DNA of 64,000 nucleotides from assembly GCF_000276665.1 (NCBI RefSeq), contig NW_004955472.1:7958231-8022230 (forward strand), in the 5' to 3' direction. The notes below the pieces were generated by a model. The model saw nothing but the letters and a program-made list of their open reading frames with translations, had not been told where the DNA came from and did no database searches. Made by a program: the position numbers and the translations under genes. Source of the DNA: Chinchilla lanigera (lineage: Eukaryota > Chordata > Mammalia > Rodentia > Chinchillidae). Positions 1-10,273 of the stretch are shown here, one piece after another. Each line of letters begins with the position of its first letter. Positions within the stretch are counted from its first letter, which is position 1.

Positions 1-51
1 TTTATAAAAATTTTGAATGGGAATGAGATTTAGGAACTGTGAAGATGCAGA

Positions 52-588
52 ATGTGATTGAAAAATATGGTGAATATTTACATTTTAAACATTTTATTAT
101 AGTAAAAGATATAGTGCCATTAATTTGCCTTAAAATACTCTTGCTTTGAACCACTTAGCTCATTGTTCTTGCCACTTTCTGAAGGCTCTCTGGAAGTCCT
201 TTTCGGAATGTCTAGTTGTGCTGTTGTGACTGCCTCCATATCCTGGATCTGTTCGAGATGTTTACCTCTTGTGGTCCTTTTGATTAGAGGGAAGAGCCGG
301 AGGCACATGGTGCCAGACCTGGTGGGTGAGGCAGAGGAGGACACGCCGTTATGGTTTTAGTGAGCTTGCCTTTCTTTCGATGGCACTTGAGAGCCGCACT
401 CACTGTAGTGTTGATCATCCCTTGTAAATCAGAAGGGTGATCAACACTGATTCAGAAAGTGCCAGCAGCAGTGGAGGAAGTATGCTCAAAGGAAGGGGGA
501 ATGCTGGAGGGGCATTGGCAGTGTGTCTGTTACTATAATAGATTTTTAGAAATATAAATATTCACTGTAGTTTTCCATCACCCCTTGT
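52..588 (-). mobile_element. Mariner-family DNA transposon remnant, partly palindromic
   Basis: Read on the minus strand, 120-340 resembles the C-terminal third of a mariner transposase. It has a SPDLAP-like PPGLAPCA, then an LFP block, and near the end FQRAFRKWQEQ followed by a stop and AKWFKAR. The ends look like terminal inverted repeats: TGTGATTG...GTGAATATTT at 52-80 and its counterpart ending CCATCACCCC at 585. A second copy of the transposase 3' region lies in the opposite orientation at 449-560 (TTCAGAAAGTGCCAGCAGCA against TTCAGAAAGTGGCAAGAACA). The coding remains are broken by stops and frameshifts, and the Asp of SPD reads Gly. It may be MARNA-like, but that name is a guess. Confidence 0.75.
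408..447. repeat. Near-perfect hairpin at the centre of the mariner remnant
   Basis: Arms GTGTTGATCATCCCTT (408-423) and AAGGGTGATCAACAC (433-447) are inverted copies with one single-base bulge and a 9-base loop. This sits where the two oppositely oriented mariner ends meet. Confidence 0.85.
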
Positions 589-1781
589 ACATCTGCTGTG
601 GTTTTTGAATATCTTGATTTTAGAAAAAGTAAAGGATGGCATATCTCCTTTGGGAAGCAGTTGAGCTTGTGTATATTACATAGCAGGTAGTCTAAAAATT
701 TTAGTTGTATTGTTTTAAAACTCTTAGGAATTGTGACAAGACTTTTAAAAGCTATAGGTGAAGATAAATTGCTTAGCAGAACCAACACTTCTAAGAAAAT
801 AAGGTAACATGGAGGTGTGGAATTAGAGTGCTATCTCCATTAACAATTGGGTTGGCGGAGAAGCTTTATTGTAGTTAAAATGGCACTTAAATGAGAACAG
901 GTAGTTCGCCTAAAATGTTAAATGGTTATGCTCTAAAGAATGTGCTTATAATGAAATTTAAGTTTTGAACAGTGTAATGAAATAATCAGGATTGAGGTTT
1001 TATACGTAAAGAATGAAAGTACATACACTTTAGGGAAATCTTAGCTATGTTTTAGAATTGCTTTCTCTGCATATCTTTATATGAATTTTAAATGAATGTG
1101 CTTTTATTGAGTGATACTGAGAGGAGTGTCAGTGGAAATTAAGTGTTTCTCTGTGGATAATAAGCAGTATTGAGATAATATCATAGTTTTAGAAGATCAA
1201 GATATTAAAAAATTCAGATTTTCAAGTTGTACAAAATAGGTTATATATGAATGTTGTGGAACTATTACTTCTAGCTGTTACAGAGGAAGGAAATGTTTTA
1301 AATTAGCTATCAAATTCTAATTTTAAATAATTTTTTAGAAGATAAGATACTCCTAAGTAGGCCTTATATTTAGAAAAAAATCGTACCAAATTGAACCACT
1401 TTATTCTTACTAGAATATTTACTAGTAGATTTGTACGGAATTGTTTTGTAAAGCAAACAGTTAAGAGTTATCTTTAAATTGCCTTTTAAGTTGTCTTATG
1501 AATCTAAAATGTGAGTGGTGTAAAACATAATATGGTTAAAAGAGCAAAATTGGTTTCATCTAGTTACTAGTTACTACTTACTTACAAGGAACTTTTACTA
1601 GTTATACTGAATTAATCTAGTGTAATAATTAGGTTTCTTAAATAATGTACACGTTACTCCACCCTTCAGAACAAGTTGTTTCTAGTCAGGTTAGGTACAT
1701 TAGAGAAGGTACAACAAAAGAACAGTATGTAAATGTAGAAGGTTTGATGATTGCTTTGCAGTAAGATGTTTATTCTTGAGA
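589..1781. other. Unique AT-rich intron
   Basis: No repeat, exon or coding-like frame is recognisable here. The short open frames lack coding character. Confidence 0.6.
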
Positions 1782-1880
1782 TTTTTTTTTCGTTTTGGTT
1801 TTTTTCCAGACTGGGAATCGAACTCATGACCTTGCACTTGCCAGGCAGGCAATATGCCACTGAGCTAAATCCCCAGACAC
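1782..1880 (-). mobile_element. ID SINE, reverse orientation
   Basis: The reverse complement of a tRNA-derived ID unit (GGGAATCGAACTCATGACC ... GCCACTGAGCTAAATCCCC) with a T-rich tail on the left. It is flanked by TATTCTTGAGA at 1771-1781 and 1881-1891, a TSD. Confidence 0.9.
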
Positions 1881-1975
1881 TATTCTTGAGAATTATTGGA
1901 CTATTCCTCTGGCTTGATCAGTTTTCTTTTTGAGAGCAGCAGCTGCAGTTGTGTGAACATTTATCATTTGCTGAA

Positions 1976-2085
1976 CCCCACCTGGCAATGATATGTAATC
2001 TCAGCACTCAGGTGGCTGAGGCAGGAGGATTGCTAGAAGTTTGAAGCCAGCCTGGCCTACATAGAGAACCTGTCCCACATCCCTG
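1976..2085 (+). mobile_element. B1 SINE, diverged
   Basis: TGTAATCTCAGCACTCA, then GAGGCAGGAGGATTGCTAGA and CCAGCCTGGCCTACATAG follow the B1 order. The left end is diverged. Confidence 0.85.
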
Positions 2086-2639
2086 CAGCCCCCACACCCT
2101 TTGAACTTCACCTCCCTTTCTTACTCCACACACCTTCTGTCATCGTGGGTTTGTTTGTTTGTTTTATTTTTTCTCTTCTCCAAAGCAGTACTTTTAAGTT
2201 TCCTATGTGCCAAAGATCCTTTTTGGGAAGTCCAGTGAAACCTATAGTTAATGATGGAGAACCTTTTAGAGCTTTCAGTTATAACAGCGAGCCAGCTGAG
2301 GCATTTGTGGCACAGGTTTGCCTCCACTGGTATAGGTCCTTTCCCAGAATAATGTTTTTAAGATTTTAATTTATAGATTAATCACAAAGGAAATCAATTT
2401 TTGAAATGGTTAATAAAATACTTCATAGCATAGATATATGTGTAATCATTAATAAGTTGTAGCAATTGTAATAACTTTCATAATTTTAAAGTAAAGATAA
2501 ATATAACCAATATTTTGGATGTGGATGGCAGTTGTATTATGGAAAGATTTCTGTGATTTCTGCTGGTGTCAGAATCACAGATACTGGTAATACCTGAAGA
2601 AAACGTTTAATTTCACTAAGATTTTCTGAAATGCAGGTA

Positions 2640-3150
2640 TGATTTTCTCTGTCTGTGGTGGGGTGAGTGAACCCCCTCAAAGGTAGCTACGTCGTGGTCC
2701 CTAGGATCTGTAAGTAGTATGTCTGCACAAGAGTGTACAGGTGTGACTCAGTGTTACGCTGGGATGGAGAGCTTTTCCAGGACTCTCTGGGTCGGCCCTG
2801 CATGGGTCAGACGTTGTCATGAGGGGAGGTGAGCGGCGGAAGGAGTTTCTGACGGAGACACTGCATGATAGAGCGTAGGGAAGCAGAACCGGGAGAGAGG
2901 CTGCACTGTTGACTTTGGAGGTGGCAGAAGGACTGTGAACTGGGGAATAGAAAGAGTATAGCTGTAAATGCTGAAAGAGGCAAAGAAACAGTTTTTCCTA
3001 AAGTGTGGGGGGGAGTGTGGCCCTCCTGATACATTGGTATTGGCTTAGTGATACTGATTTTGGCCTTCTGGCCTCCAGAGCTGAGAGAGAATACATTTTT
3101 CTTGTTGTGGTTGTTATCTGTTATAGCAGCTATAGGAAACAAATATCTCA
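2640..3150 (+). mobile_element. MLT1-type MaLR LTR, sense
   Basis: The order of old MaLR LTRs is followed: a GTGAACCCCCTCAAAGGTAG start, a central purine-rich part, then GCCTTCTGGCCTCCAGAGCT GAGAGAGAATACATTT and a GTTATAGCAGCTATAGGAAA end. There is no internal retroviral gene. The exact subfamily is uncertain. Confidence 0.65.
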
Positions 3151-3179
3151 TACAAGTTCGTAGCCCATTTGAATTCAGC

Positions 3180-3236
3180 TCACAGACCTGGTGTGTGTTT
3201 GTGTGCACGCGCATGCGTGTGTGCTGTGTGTGGGGG
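3180..3236. repeat. GT-rich alternating purine-pyrimidine tract
   Basis: GTGTGTGTTTGTGTGCACGC and GCATGCGTGTGTGC form an imperfect (GT)n tract with GC alternation, of Z-DNA-prone type. Confidence 0.6.
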
Positions 3237-3896
3237 TCGTCATGGTAGAGATGGTCCAGGACTCACTTAGCTCCCCTGCTTCAAAAGCAGTCACTGTGCA
3301 CATTTCTTGTATGTTCTTCCATTCAGAAATATTACACCTACACTAGGCTGAACATTTGTCTTCATGTATCTAGTGTCTCTTATTTAGCATCTTGCCACGT
3401 TTTCTAGAAAATAAGACCTAAGTGGAAAATAAACCATAGTGTGGTTTTCTCAGGATGTTCCTAACACAAGTGCTGCTCTGAAAATAAGCTCCAGTTAAGA
3501 TCATCAGCTATACAGACAAATTTAGTAGTCCATTACAATATACGGACATATTAAATGATGAAATAATAATACATAATTACATATAATTATTGATATTAAT
3601 ACTTAAAATAAATAATAATGTAAATTATAATTATTTGTAAGTACCCAAGTTGGCCCTTTTGGACGAGAGATAAACGCCTGTGTAAACAGATGAACTTGAA
3701 ACTTATTACTGAAAGAAGTCAGCATAAACGCAATGCACGAATAATGTATACACTTGAAAATGAGCAGATGTGGTTGTGTCTGATATGAATCTTCATAACT
3801 CGTATAACGGATGTACTTAATGCACTTACCGAAATGAAATGTTTTCTGAATTTGGGGCCACAAAGTTTTTGTCACTTTTGTGTGGACCATCATTCT

Positions 3897-4061
3897 TTTT
3901 TTTTTTTTTTGGTTCTTTTGAGACAGGGTCTCTCTATGCAGTTCAGGCTCAGGCTGATCTTGAGCTCACTTTGTAGCCCAGGCTGGTCATGAACTCACAA
4001 CGGTCGTCCTGCCTCAGCCTCCCGACTGCTGGAATTACAGGCGTATTCCACCACACCTGGC
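3897..4061 (-). mobile_element. B1 SINE, reverse orientation
   Basis: Poly(T), then GAGACAGGGTCTCTCTATGC, GTAGCCCAGGCTGGTCATGA and CTGGAATTACAGGCG. TGGACCATCATTCT occurs at 3883-3896 and again at 4062-4075, giving a clear TSD. Confidence 0.95.
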
Positions 4062-4079
4062 TGGACCATCATTCTTTTT

Positions 4080-4606
4080 TTTTTTATTTTAAAGAGTAAA
4101 AGAAGGATAACATAATAATGGGGGGGCTTACCAAATTACAGACAAAGTGGTAGGAAATTATCAATGATTATTGTCTTACATATTGTTATCTACAAGATAG
4201 TTTCTCAGGAAAACAGACAAATGATAGTGAGTTACAGACAAAAGAGGTAGGAGATTATCAATAGTTGTTGTACTATACTTTGGTATCTTCAAAGTGGCTT
4301 CTAAAGAAAATAGAGTTATACATGAGTGACCTATTGAATAATCATTAACTATTATGAATGATTGTTGTAGGAAACACATAATAATAAACATGCATCCATT
4401 TACGAAATAGGATAGGAACAATACAAACATTGCAGAGTTATGGACAGATTCGTAAGAAAATATCAATGGCTGCTGTAATACGTGGTGGTATCTTCAAAGT
4501 GGTTTTTGGAAGACAGAGATACGCAAGAAGGATCTAACAAGTAGTTACAGCCTAAGGGTTGTCAAAAATAGCATATTACCTCCTTACCAGTGACTCCTGT
4601 CACTGA
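4080..4606 (-). mobile_element. L1 3' UTR fragment with internal tandem repeats
   Basis: It begins like the L1 copies at 18092 and 57441 (TTTTATTTTAAA, then the complement of the same 3' UTR). The segment TTACAGACAAAGTGGTAGGA recurs in diverged form at about 4135, 4232 and 4434, each followed by a TATCTTCAAAGTGG-like block. GTGGACATCATTCT at 4607-4620 repeats the left target sequence with one base lost. No ORF2 sequence is reached. Confidence 0.75.
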
Positions 4607-4662
4607 GTGGACATCATTCTTAACTGTCATCATTTTTGTTGCCACTCCTGTCTCATAAGTCT

Positions 4663-4830
4663 CTCTCTTTTTTTTTTTTTTTTTTGTCTTTTTGAGACAG
4701 GGTCTTGCTATGCCACTCAGGCTGGCCTTGAGCTCACTTTGTTGCCCAGGCTAGTCTCAAACTCGCAACGATCCTCCTGCCTCAGCCTCCCGAGTGCTGG
4801 GATTACAGGCTTGTGCCACCGCGCCCGGCC
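4663..4830 (-). mobile_element. B1 SINE, reverse orientation, well preserved
   Basis: A full B1 with poly(T) and TTTGAGACAGGGTCTTGC through GATTACAGGCTTGTGCCACC. The TSD TCTCATAAGTCT lies at 4651-4662 and 4831-4842. Confidence 0.95.
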
Positions 4831-5129
4831 TCTCATAAGTCTTCAGTTAACACTTGATTTAGTAGAAACTTTGTGAAGCCAGCCTGCAAGAGGTTGTGAC
4901 TCGGGTGGAGAATTCATGGGCTAGAGTCATTGACAGCTGAGTTGCCCGTGCACTACGAGCAGGCTCCGTGGGCAGGAAGTGCACATGTAAGGAGAGCTCT
5001 GTTCTCCGTTGCTGGACACGAGAACTTGGAGCCAGTGGCTTCCTAGGAAATGGAGTCTAAGAAATTCAGGCCGGAATTGGGGGTTTGGAGAGTTAGGACC
5101 GCCTTCCAAAAGATGACATGGCCGTATTT

Positions 5130-5249
5130 GAGTAAGTATGCAACTTGTATGTGAAAAAAGAAGACATCCTCTGAAAATAGGCTTTATGGCTCCTTTGGGA
5201 GCAAAAATTAATATGAGACTTGGTCTTATGTTTGGGGAAATACAGTATG
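5130..5249. mobile_element. Possible short DNA-transposon fragment
   Basis: On the minus strand it reads ATACTGTATTTCCCCAAACA TAAGACC, then TATTAATTTTTGCTCCCAAA and TATTTTCAGAGGATGTCTTC. This resembles a family I remember as dispersed in several vertebrate genomes (TATTTCCCCGAAAATAAGAC type), whose name I cannot place. It is the core of a 154-codon minus-strand open frame that I do not regard as coding. Confidence 0.35.
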
Positions 5250-5689
5250 TAATTGAATTGTAAATACATGCACGCAGTGTAAGTGTTCTTAAAAGGACGT
5301 AGTGAGAGCCTCTCCTTTTTGCAGTTTCCCAGCCTTTTTTCCTATGAACAACCACAGTAAACATGTGTCCTCCTAGAAATATTCCGTACATTTACAAATT
5401 TATGTGCATGTCATATTTTCTCACACAAATGGTAGCATACCAAACTGTCTTGTACTTTTTTCTATTTAATTTTTTTCCTTATGCCTTTTGCATGAGGCTT
5501 TGTATGTATACTGTTCCACTCTTTCACGTAAACAAAAACAGTCTGTTAATGGACATTATAAATTATTTACTATTGTTTGTTAGTATAATTGATCTCTCCC
5601 TCTCTGTCTGTATGTATACCTGTATATGTAAACCTTGATCTTTTTGTGAGTATATGAGAAAGATAAATAACTAGAATTGGTGGATCAGG

Positions 5690-5920
5690 TTTTTGGGCAG
5701 TGATCTCGGGGCCTATCCCATACCAGGCAAATACTCCATCACTGAGCTACATTCACAGGCCCTTTATTTCATTCTGTTCTAGTCTAGTTTTATTCTACTC
5801 TTAGTTTATTTTACTTTACTCTGTAATCATTTGATTTTGACAGAGTCTTGTTAAGTTGCCCGGGCTGGCCTTGGGACCCTCCCGTCTTAGCCTGGGATGT
5901 GCCACTCTACACAGCCTGTA
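5690..5920 (-). mobile_element. Old B1-dID dimeric SINE, reverse
   Basis: A decayed ID part (ATACTCCATCACTGAGCTAC ATTCACAGGCCC) is followed by a decayed reverse B1 part (GACAGAGTCTTGTTAAGTTG, GGCTGGCCTTGGGACCC). Confidence 0.6.
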
Positions 5921-6151
5921 TGTTATTTAGTAGTAGAAGGCCAGGCTGGCTTGGTTTGGCTTCTTTTTTTCATTCTCGAGTGGAGAGGCTCTAGGGTCAT
6001 ACCTTTTATTGTGCCAGTTCACCTGGTTCTTTGTGACTTGTCTTTTGCCAAAATGAGAAGACTCACACTAGCACAGTCCTCTCTATCCTTTTGTTGAGAT
6101 AGTTTCTTAGAGTTTTTCATTTGGATGAGAAATAGACCCCCCTCCCTCCCT

Positions 6152-6596
6152 TGTCTTGGTTACTTTTCTTGTTCCCAAGACAAAATACTCAACACCGAAA
6201 ACTTAAGGGAGGAAAGGTTTCTTTAGCTCCGTTGGTAGAAGTTTCAGTCCCGTAGTTGGCTGAGTCCAAGGTAGGGTGGCGTGGCCGAGGGGCTTTGCAG
6301 AGGAGAAGCAGTCAGTCCTTGGCCTGCAGAAGGCAGCAAAGCAACAGCAGCAGCAAGTGACAGATTCTTTCTGTCCCTTTATATTGTGTCCAGACTACAA
6401 GGCTTTAGGGCGGGCAGCGCTCACACCCAGAACTGCGTCGAGCCAATCACTTGACTAATTTAGGAATTACACATCCCTGATCCCAGCATTGTGCATTTAA
6501 TTCGAGCAGTACACACCCCAGACCCAGCCACCTCTGAAAAGCTCCACCTGTGACTACCTGAGGCTTTGGGGGCACATCTAAACACAAGCTATAACA
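6152..6596 (-). mobile_element. MaLR-type solo LTR, reverse
   Basis: It starts TGTCTTGGTTACTTTTCTTG and ends AAGCTATAACA, the TG...CA form. The flanks TCCCT (6147-6151) and TCCCA (6597-6601) fit a 5-base TSD. It is related to the elements at 24962 and 58923, which share the GGTTACTTTT start and the GAGGCTTTGGGGG block near the other end. Confidence 0.7.
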
Positions 6597-6654
6597 TCCC
6601 ACATTTAGAAATACCTTTTAAAGCTTTTGTAATTCCCAATTGTGATTGTTCTTT

Positions 6655-6825
6655 TTTGCAGTACTGGGAATTCAACCCAGGAGCTCTCTACTACAGCACT
6701 ACATTTCCAGCCCTTTTAAATTTTTTATTTTGAGACAGTCTTACTAAGTTGCTCAACTGTGCTGAATTTATGTTCGTCTTCTCTCAGCCTCCTTAGTAAC
6801 AGGGATTACAGGCACCTCACTTGGC
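6655..6825 (-). mobile_element. B1-dID dimeric SINE, reverse
   Basis: The reverse ID part TACTGGGAATTCAACCCAGG ... CAGCACTACATTTCCAGCCC runs into the B1 part TTTTGAGACAGTCTTACTAA ... GGGATTACAGGCACC. This joined order is the old dimer type. Confidence 0.8.
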
Positions 6826-6914
6826 ACATAGGGTTGTTCTTAAGTCTCACAGATTTTCCCACTGTACCACTTGATTTTAAAAAGTACATGGAATTATAAG
6901 AAAAGAGAGTGGAA

Positions 6915-7042
6915 GGCCATGTATGGTGGCCCATGCGTATAATCCCACTAGTCCCAATACTTGGGAGGCTGAGGCAGGAGGATTGCTATAAGTTCTAGGC
7001 CAGCCTGGGCTACAAAGTGAGTTAAAGAAAAAAAAAAAAAAA
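6915..7042 (+). mobile_element. B1 SINE with A tail
   Basis: GGCCATGTATGGTGGCCCAT, TTGGGAGGCTGAGGCAGGAG and CCAGCCTGGGCTACAAAG, ending in about 17 A. The flanks AAAGAGAGTGGA and AAAGAAAGTGGA look like a slightly diverged TSD. Confidence 0.9.
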
Positions 7043-7177
7043 GGAAAGAAAGTGGATAACTAACTGTATTTGGATAAAACAAAAAGTTGGACTGATGTTG
7101 GTTTGAGAACTTAAATTTAGGGATAAATATAGAAATAATTGTTTTCCTTATAATTCAAGATCATTCTTGTAAGTTAA

Positions 7178-7310
7178 GTTGCTTTAAAGAATACTGTACT
7201 GGGTCAGGGATATAGGGATATAGTTGCTTTAAAGAATACTGTACTGGGTCAGGAACTTGTACCTGCCTGGCAAGTGCAAGTTCTGAGTTCAATTCCCAGT
7301 ACCCCCCAAA
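7178..7310 (+). mobile_element. ID SINE disrupted by a short duplication
   Basis: An ID-like 3' half (CCTGCCTGGCAAGTGCAAGT TCTGAGTTCAATTCCCAGTA) follows a split 5' part. The 31 bases from 7178 (GTTGCTTTAAAGAATACTGT ACTGGGTCAGG) recur exactly at 7223-7253 with GATATAGGGATATA between them. Confidence 0.7.
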
Positions 7311-7334
7311 ATAGGTAAATACACACATACATAA

Positions 7335-8548
7335 TACATACATACTGCATTGCCGATGAGAGAACAGTTAGAATAAGAAATGGTTTATTCTTTTGTTTTA
7401 AATGGAAAGAAACAAAGATTCTTGAAATATTTTTAATCCACTCTAGCTTTGGCAGTCTTTTCTTTCCCTCTTCCTCACTCCTCTTTCACTAGTTATTTGT
7501 TATAAAATTATTACTTAAAGCATTTGATAGAAATATTTAAATATAAATTGTAATTGTTCTACTTTTAATTCTATATTTTATCATCTGAGAGTAAACTTTT
7601 ATTTTCTTAAAACTAGAAATAGAAAGGCCTGTATATATTGTTTTCTTGCACTTTAAGATTCTCCCTTTTTTGTAAATATCTTGGTTTTATGCTGTTTAAT
7701 GAAGATCTGCAGATTAGGGAACTCTGGAACTATGTGGTCATTTTAGTTGTAAAGCCTGCATCTTAGAAAAATAACTCAGTATTGATTTTTAAATTTTAAA
7801 TGATTGAAAACCTATTGCTGGTTGTTTTGTTTTATTTCAAGTAATAGTGATGGAAAAACATCTGGCTTTCCCTTTCTGGCCACAGGGTGGAGCTCTGTAT
7901 CTACTGTCTGAAGTTGCGTTTGGCGCTGGCTTTGGCAGCACGTGTCCTTTCTATTTGGTAACTTCCATAGCCTGATCACGCCAAACTTAAGATAAAAGAG
8001 ACTTCCATATAAGTTCACATTGCTCATGGTTTATAAATTATTTTGACAGCAGATGGTTTTTATAGAGGAGTCTAATTTTATTTGAAGGGTTTTTAAGGGG
8101 CCTGGACCAGATTGCATTACATTAGTATTACTTAATTGTATTTGGAAATAACTTGTATACTTACTACAATGTTGCATGAATAATATCACAAGAAACATCT
8201 ATATAGGCTTTATCTAGATTTGCCTGATAAACTTTTATCCCATTCACATCTTTTTATATATACATGTGTATAATTTTGTGAAAAATTTGAGGCTAAGTTA
8301 TATACATAATGTCACTTTGCCCCGAATGCTTCATTGTGTTTTTCCAAAGGGTAGAGAGATTCTGTGGTATAACCATGAATAGCAACTTAAGGAAATTTAA
8401 TATTGATAAAACACTTTTATCTGTTGTTATTATTTCAGTCTTTCAATTCATTAATGTCAGTTTTTCCCCCTAGCTCAGTGGTTTTGAACTTTATCTATGG
8501 TAACTCCTTTAATCTGGAATATTTCCACAGACATAAGTCTTTTGATAT
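7335..8548. other. Unique AT-rich intron
   Basis: I see no repeat family or exon. CAGTGGTTTTGAACTTTATC near 8475 faintly recalls MER5-type elements but is too short to call. Confidence 0.5.
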
Positions 8549-8626
8549 TTTTTTTTTGAAGTTTTGGGGCTCAAACAGCCCTACACAGACTAAGCAAGTA
8601 CTCTACCACTGAGCTATATGCCAGCC
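8549..8626 (-). mobile_element. ID SINE, reverse, diverged
   Basis: TTTTTTTTGAAGTTTTGGGG, then AAGCAAGTACTCTACCACTG AGCTATATGCCAGCCCC matches a decayed reverse ID unit. Confidence 0.7.
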
Positions 8627-10199
8627 CCTCTACCTTTCACAGCATTGACATTGACCGCACTAACTAGAGTATTACTCCTCGCCATTTTGCGTGTGTCTGA
8701 TAATCCCTCATGATGTGGGTGACACATTGTCAGCTGGTGTATTAGGTGACGTGTCTGTGCCTTCCCTAGCATGTTACGTAGGTCATTATGATAATGCTGT
8801 TGAAGTTATGTTTGTAAATTTATTTTAATTAAGTTTATTTTTAACTGATACAGAAAAACTCCAAAATTATACACATTAACTGGGTACCATGTGATATTTC
8901 AATACTTCTTGGGGGAAATTTAGATGCATGTATGTAGACAGATTTGTGTGCCAGGTGAGGATGTATAAAAGTGAGCATTTTCTTTAAATGATGATACTAG
9001 TTAATATCCAAAGTAGGTAAAAAATCAAAAGTTGACCAGAAAGTTTAGGTAGCACATTTTAAATTTATTCCTTGCACAGTTCTCTAATTCTGTTCTGGAT
9101 TGTCAAGGAGAATGGTTGATGTCCTCCTTGGGATCTGCCAGTCATTTTGTTGAAAAATAATACCTGAGTAGGTGCTAGATAGCAGAGAAGTCTAAAAAAA
9201 TGTTCACATGGTAATTTTAAATCTCCCAGATGTCTTAATACCAAAGTCAAATAATTTTGTAATCCCTGTTTTTATGCTTGTAGCAGTGAATTTTTAATGT
9301 AAAATCAATGTATACATCCCCAATATATTAACTAGAAATAATATTATATAAACTTTACTAGGAAATGATCACGTCTCTTTTTTAATCCTTCATTTATTGA
9401 AATGAGTTATTAGTATTAACTGGATGGAAGTATGTAGTTTTGTGGGCAGGAAAATTGCTTAAATATTTATTGCTGAGGGTGTGTATAAAAATCCTTATAA
9501 GGCAATAGGTACATCTTTTGAATAAAATAGTCTCTCCTCATTTGAATATTTACAATTAGTTTACTGAATTTTTTTTTGCTTTAAAGTGTTTTTAGCATCA
9601 TTGTCAATATGGTATAATGCCGCTTACCAGCTTATACTAAATATACTGAAGCGTCAGTGTATTTTGTAGCTCTTTTGCAGAGCATAGTGAATTGAAACTT
9701 GCTTCATGATCTTACATTTAATCCATTTAGTTTGATTACATATGTATATTACATATAAAATATGTACTTTCCACAGACTTTAGACATCAAAGCATTTGAG
9801 GTATGAAATTAGATGAATATAAAGTAATTTGAATGCAAAATGCCCATTAAATTTAACAGTAGAACTTGAAATATTATTGGATACTGCTGAGAATTGTGAT
9901 TTCTCTCATCAGCTATCCTGCAGAGTACTGGAAGCAAGGAAAAATTACCTCCTTATTCCTTCCAGGTTGGCCCTTGCTTTTACAGAGAGATACACTGCTT
10001 AAATAGATAGCAGTGTGTTGTTTTCCTCTGATACCTGCATACATGTTTCTGAGTCTGCAAGTATGCTATGTGGTTCCCTGGGGCTCAGAAGAATTCATTG
10101 TGTCTTCCCAAGTACCTGACTTAATTCTGGGAACGTGGGCAGTAAATATTTGGTTGAATATAGTTTTAAAAGTCATTTTTATTCATTTTCCTTCCTCAG
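8627..10199. other. Unique intron leading to the CAAP1 exon
   Basis: AT-rich sequence without recognisable repeats. It ends in the CTTCCTCAG acceptor. Confidence 0.55.
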
Positions 10200-10273
10200 C
10201 CAAGACTCTTGTATAGATTCTGCATCATCCTTGAGAGAGAACAAACAACCTGAAGGTCTGGAGTTAAAACAAG
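10200..10273 (+). CDS. CAAP1: CAAP1 penultimate coding exon
   Basis: This is an internal exon of CAAP1, reported in the literature as an apoptosis modulator whose loss raises caspase activity. The 74 bases start after a pyrimidine-rich acceptor ending in AG at 10198-10199 and stop before a GTATGG donor at 10274. The first base completes a codon from the upstream exon. Then come 24 codons reading QDSCIDSASSLRENKQPEGL and ELKQ, and the last G is the first base of a split glycine codon. From memory this matches human CAAP1 around CIDSASSVRENKQPEGLELKQG, with Val to Leu after SAS. The open frame that runs past the donor in the genomic DNA is intron and not protein. I see no second coding exon in the 10 kb to the left. 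The call rests on remembered homology plus splice signals that agree in phase with the exon at 33864. Confidence 0.93.

Larger units (their letters stand above)
1..10199 (+). other. CAAP1: Part of the preceding CAAP1 intron
   Basis: The exon at 10200 has an acceptor and begins mid-codon, so transcribed intron must lie to its left. I found no match to the residues expected before it (the acidic segment around MDSDMEEEADDG in the human protein, from memory), so the preceding exon is probably beyond the left edge. Confidence 0.75.

Noticed and set aside
4607..4876. 89-codon frame with LFETGSCYATQAGLELTLLP
   Set aside because: This is the familiar translation of a reverse B1/Alu-type SINE and not a protein.
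4927..5391. 154-codon minus-strand open frame
   Set aside because: It overlaps a probable transposon fragment, has no recognisable domain, and the residue composition is not protein-like.
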